Source: Rhodanobacter sp. UBA5168 (GTDB lineage: Bacteria > Pseudomonadota > Gammaproteobacteria > Xanthomonadales > Rhodanobacteraceae). Taken from it: DNA of 24,814 bases. The notes beneath the pieces are model-generated. The model had not been told where the DNA came from, did not search any database, and worked only from the letters and a program-made list of their open reading frames with translations. The stretch spans positions 15,418 through 40,231 of the forward strand of contig DHXA01000095.1 in assembly GCA_002413455.1 (NCBI GenBank), in the 5' to 3' direction. Positions 23,038-24,814 of this stretch are shown piece by piece. The position numbers were made by a program, and so were the translations under genes. Each line of letters starts with the position of its first letter. Positions within the stretch are counted from its first letter, which is position 1.

Positions 23038-23192
23038 GTCGGGTTGCTCCACGCCAGATTGCTCCACGCCGGATTGCTCCACACCGGATTGCTCACGCGG
23101 ATCGCGACGCGGGTGCGGCGGGAAAGCCGCCGAGCAGGAGTTCCGGTTGCACGTTGCTGCCTGACCATCGCCATCTCATCCATCCTGTTCAT
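23034..23192 (-). CDS. Possible 52-aa linker ORF between flhA and flhF
   Basis: This ORF starts in an ATGA overlap with the flhA stop (ATG 23192-23190) and ends in an ATGA overlap with the flhF ATG (stop 23036-23034), so it is coupled on both sides. The predicted 52-residue peptide is basic in the middle (many Arg, 21-33) and ends with four copies of a W/V-S-N-x-x unit (WSNPV/WSNPA/WSNLA-type) encoded by a 15-bp tandem repeat. No family is recognised and coding is unproven. It could be a real small protein, or only a translated spacer that carries ribosomes from flhA to flhF. Confidence 0.35.
   Translation of the reverse strand: MNRMDEMAMVRQQRATGTPARRLSRRTRVAIRVSNPVWSNPAWSNLAWSNPT
23035..23094. 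repeat. 15-bp tandem repeat, four units, spanning flhF start
   Basis: Four head-to-tail units of 15 bases at 23080-23094, 23065-23079, 23050-23064 and 23035-23049. On the plus strand the units read CACACCGGATTGCTC, CACGCCGGATTGCTC, CACGCCAGATTGCTC and CATGTCGGGTTGCTC. On the minus strand each unit brings a GAGCAA ribosome-binding-like stretch and ends in GTG, or in ATG for the copy that supplies the flhF start. The period is a multiple of three, so frame is kept. Confidence 0.95.
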
Positions 23193-24814
23193 CGCCCCAG
23201 CGCCTGTACCAAACGCACGCGGCGGTTGTCGGGCACTTCGTTGTAAGCGAGTACGTGCAGGTTCTGTGCCACGTGACGAGTGAACCGCGCGAGCCATGGC
23301 CGCAACAGCGGCGCGACCAGCAAAACCGCGGGTTCCCCACTCAATTCCTGCCGGCGCGCCGCCTCGGCCACGCTCTGTTGCAGGCGGTCGGCCAGGCCCG
23401 GTTCCACTGCGGCGCCCGCCACGCCGCCGCCACTGGCGAGCGAGCCGAGCAGGATCTGTTCGAGCTCCGGCGCCAGCGTGATCACCGGCACTTCGGTGCC
23501 CAGTCCGGTGATCTCCTGCAGGATCTGCCGGCCCAGCGCCACCCGCACGGCGGCGGTCAGAACGCCGGGATCCTGACTCTGCCCGGCGTGCTCCGCCAAG
23601 GATTCGACGATGCTGCGCATGTTGCGGATCGGCACCCGCTCGGCCAGCAGGTTCTGCAGCACCTTGACCACCACGCCCAGCGACAGCCGCTTGGGCACCA
23701 GGTCCTCGACCAGTTTCGGCGCCGTGGCGGCGAGCCGGTCCAGCAGCTGCTGCACATCCTGATGGCTGAGCAGTTCGTGCGCGTGGCCCTGCAGGATGTG
23801 CGACAGATGCGTGGCGATCACCGTGGCCGGGTCGACCACGGTGTAGCCGTAACTCTGCGCCAGCTCGCGCTGGCCCACCTCGATCCACACCGCTTCCAGG
23901 CCGAACGCCGGATCCTGCGTGGCGATGCCCTGCAGGGTGCCGTGCACCTGGCCTGGGTTGATCGCCATCAGGCGTTCGTTGTGCACATCGGCCTCGCCCA
24001 TCGGCACGCCCATCAGGGTGATCCGGTAGGTGTTCGGGCCGAGGTCCAGGTTGTCGCGGATGTGCACCGCCGGCACCAGAAAGCCGAGCTCCTGCGAGAG
24101 CTTGCGGCGCACCGACTTGATCCGCCCCATCAGCTCGCCGCCCTGATGCACGTCGACCAGGGGAATCAGCCGGTAGCCGACCTCCAGCCCCAGCGGATCG
24201 ACGCTGGCGACATCCTCCCAGCCCAGCTCCAGCCGCTCGGTCGGCGTGGTGGCCGCAGGCGCTTCGGCAATCGACTCGGCCAGTTTGGCGCGGGTATCGC
24301 GCTCACGCTTGAGCAGCATCCATGCGGCGCCGGCGCAGGCCGCGCCGAGCAGCAGGAACGCCACGTTCGGCATGCCCGGGATCACGCCCATCACGATCAG
24401 CACCGCCGCGGCCACGCCCAGCGCGCGCGGCTGGCCGAACACCTGGCCGATCACCTGCTTGCCCATGTCCTGCGACTTGGACACGCGGGTGACGATGATC
24501 GCCGCGGCCACCGACAGCATCAGCGCCGGCACCTGCGCCACCAGGCCGTCGCCGATGGTCAGCAAGGTATAGGTCTTGGCCGCTTCGCCGGCCGACAGGC
24601 CATGCTGCATCACGCCGACGAAGAAACCGCCGACGATGTTGATGATCAGGATCAGGATGCCGGCGGTGGCGTCGCCGCGCACGAATTTGGAAGCACCGTC
24701 CATCGAGCCGTAGAAGTCCGCCTCCTCGCGAACTTCCTGGCGGCGCTCGCGCGCCTGCTCCTGGGTCAGCAGGCCGGCGTTGAGATCCGCATCGATCGCC
24801 ATCTGCTTGCCGGG
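23189..24814 (-). CDS. flhA: FlhA, flagellar export gate protein (N-terminus beyond window)
   Basis: Ring-forming gate of the flagellar type III export apparatus. About 541 residues from the C-terminal side are present; roughly 150-170 N-terminal residues lie past the window edge. The first visible residues, PGKQMAIDADLNAGLL, are the conserved FHIPEP cytoplasmic loop with its charged DAD. Membrane helices follow (for example ILILIINIVGGFFVGVM and the VPALMLSVAAAIIVTRV region), then the large cytoplasmic domain from about LGLEVGYRLIPLVD to the end. All expected cytoplasmic subdomains appear intact up to VQALGR. Its stop overlaps the start of the small ORF that leads into flhF. Confidence 0.96.
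   Translation of the reverse strand, partial: PGKQMAIDADLNAGLLTQEQARERRQEVREEADFYGSMDGASKFVRGDATAGILILIINIVGGFFVGVMQHGLSAGEAAKTYTLLTIGDGLVAQVPALMLSVAAAIIVTRVSKSQDMGKQVIGQVFGQPRALGVAAAVLIVMGVIPGMPNVAFLLLGAACAGAAWMLLKRERDTRAKLAESIAEAPAATTPTERLELGWEDVASVDPLGLEVGYRLIPLVDVHQGGELMGRIKSVRRKLSQELGFLVPAVHIRDNLDLGPNTYRITLMGVPMGEADVHNERLMAINPGQVHGTLQGIATQDPAFGLEAVWIEVGQRELAQSYGYTVVDPATVIATHLSHILQGHAHELLSHQDVQQLLDRLAATAPKLVEDLVPKRLSLGVVVKVLQNLLAERVPIRNMRSIVESLAEHAGQSQDPGVLTAAVRVALGRQILQEITGLGTEVPVITLAPELEQILLGSLASGGGVAGAAVEPGLADRLQQSVAEAARRQELSGEPAVLLVAPLLRPWLARFTRHVAQNLHVLAYNEVPDNRRVRLVQALGR

Noticed and set aside
1..24814. CRISPR arrays, tRNA or rRNA genes, insertion-sequence transposases, prophage genes
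   Set aside because: None was found on reading both strands; the only repeats are the two 15-bp tandem repeats, the cheA motif duplication and the palindromic element.

Overview
The window looks like chromosomal DNA from a high-GC, polarly flagellated gammaproteobacterium. The best guess is Xanthomonadales, Rhodanobacteraceae-like (Rhodanobacter, Dyella or Luteibacter type). This is inferred from base composition and from the gene order flhA-flhF-flhG-fliA-cheY-cheZ-cheA-motC-motD-cheW-DUF2802; it was not tested by database search. Bases 1-17 are not genomic: they match the Tn5/Nextera transposon mosaic end, so the left edge is a raw contig end with residual adapter.

Layout. (1) 18-2465, plus strand: ordinary metabolic and repair genes (3' end of cytidine deaminase, a YdjA-type nitroreductase, a 5'-3' exonuclease/FEN-like protein, a Nudix hydrolase). 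(2) 2519-3026: a small exported protein behind a predicted sigma-28 (FliA) promoter, then a bidirectional terminator. (3) 12559 down to 3141, minus strand: a chemosensory operon in the order STAS-cheY-cheA-cheW-mcp-cheR-cheD-cheB-MCP-like-STAS. The core order matches the F7 (Aer2/McpB) system of Pseudomonas aeruginosa. It has a predicted sigma-28 promoter at its head and another before cheW. (4) 12650-14118, plus strand: a two-gene operon with a FliK-type C-terminal domain protein and a free FlhB C-terminal-domain protein, also behind a sigma-28-like promoter. (5) 24814 down to 14160, minus strand: the main flagellar/chemotaxis operon, from flhA (cut by the window edge) through flhF, flhG, fliA, cheY, cheZ, cheA, motC, motD, cheW and a DUF2802 gene. 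Many joints in it are ATGA stop/start overlaps.

How it works together. FlhF and FlhG set flagellar position and number. FlhA is the export gate. FliA is the late-gene sigma factor and probably drives the four sigma-28-like promoters seen here. CheA/CheY/CheZ/CheW plus the MotC/MotD stator form the motor-control arm. The second arm has its own receptor with a CheR/CheB tether, its own adaptation enzymes and two STAS proteins. Its last-but-one gene looks like a membrane-anchored receptor signalling hairpin joined to a CheZ-like catalytic helix, which could supply the phosphatase that this arm otherwise lacks.

Points most worth a second look: the MCP/CheZ-like hybrid; the shared GE(I/V)ELF tails of that protein and CheD; a 15-bp tandem repeat that carries the flhF start region and a 52-codon ORF bridging flhA and flhF; a 268-bp nested palindromic element between cheZ and cheA; and the small exported protein as a likely new member of the sigma-28 regulon.
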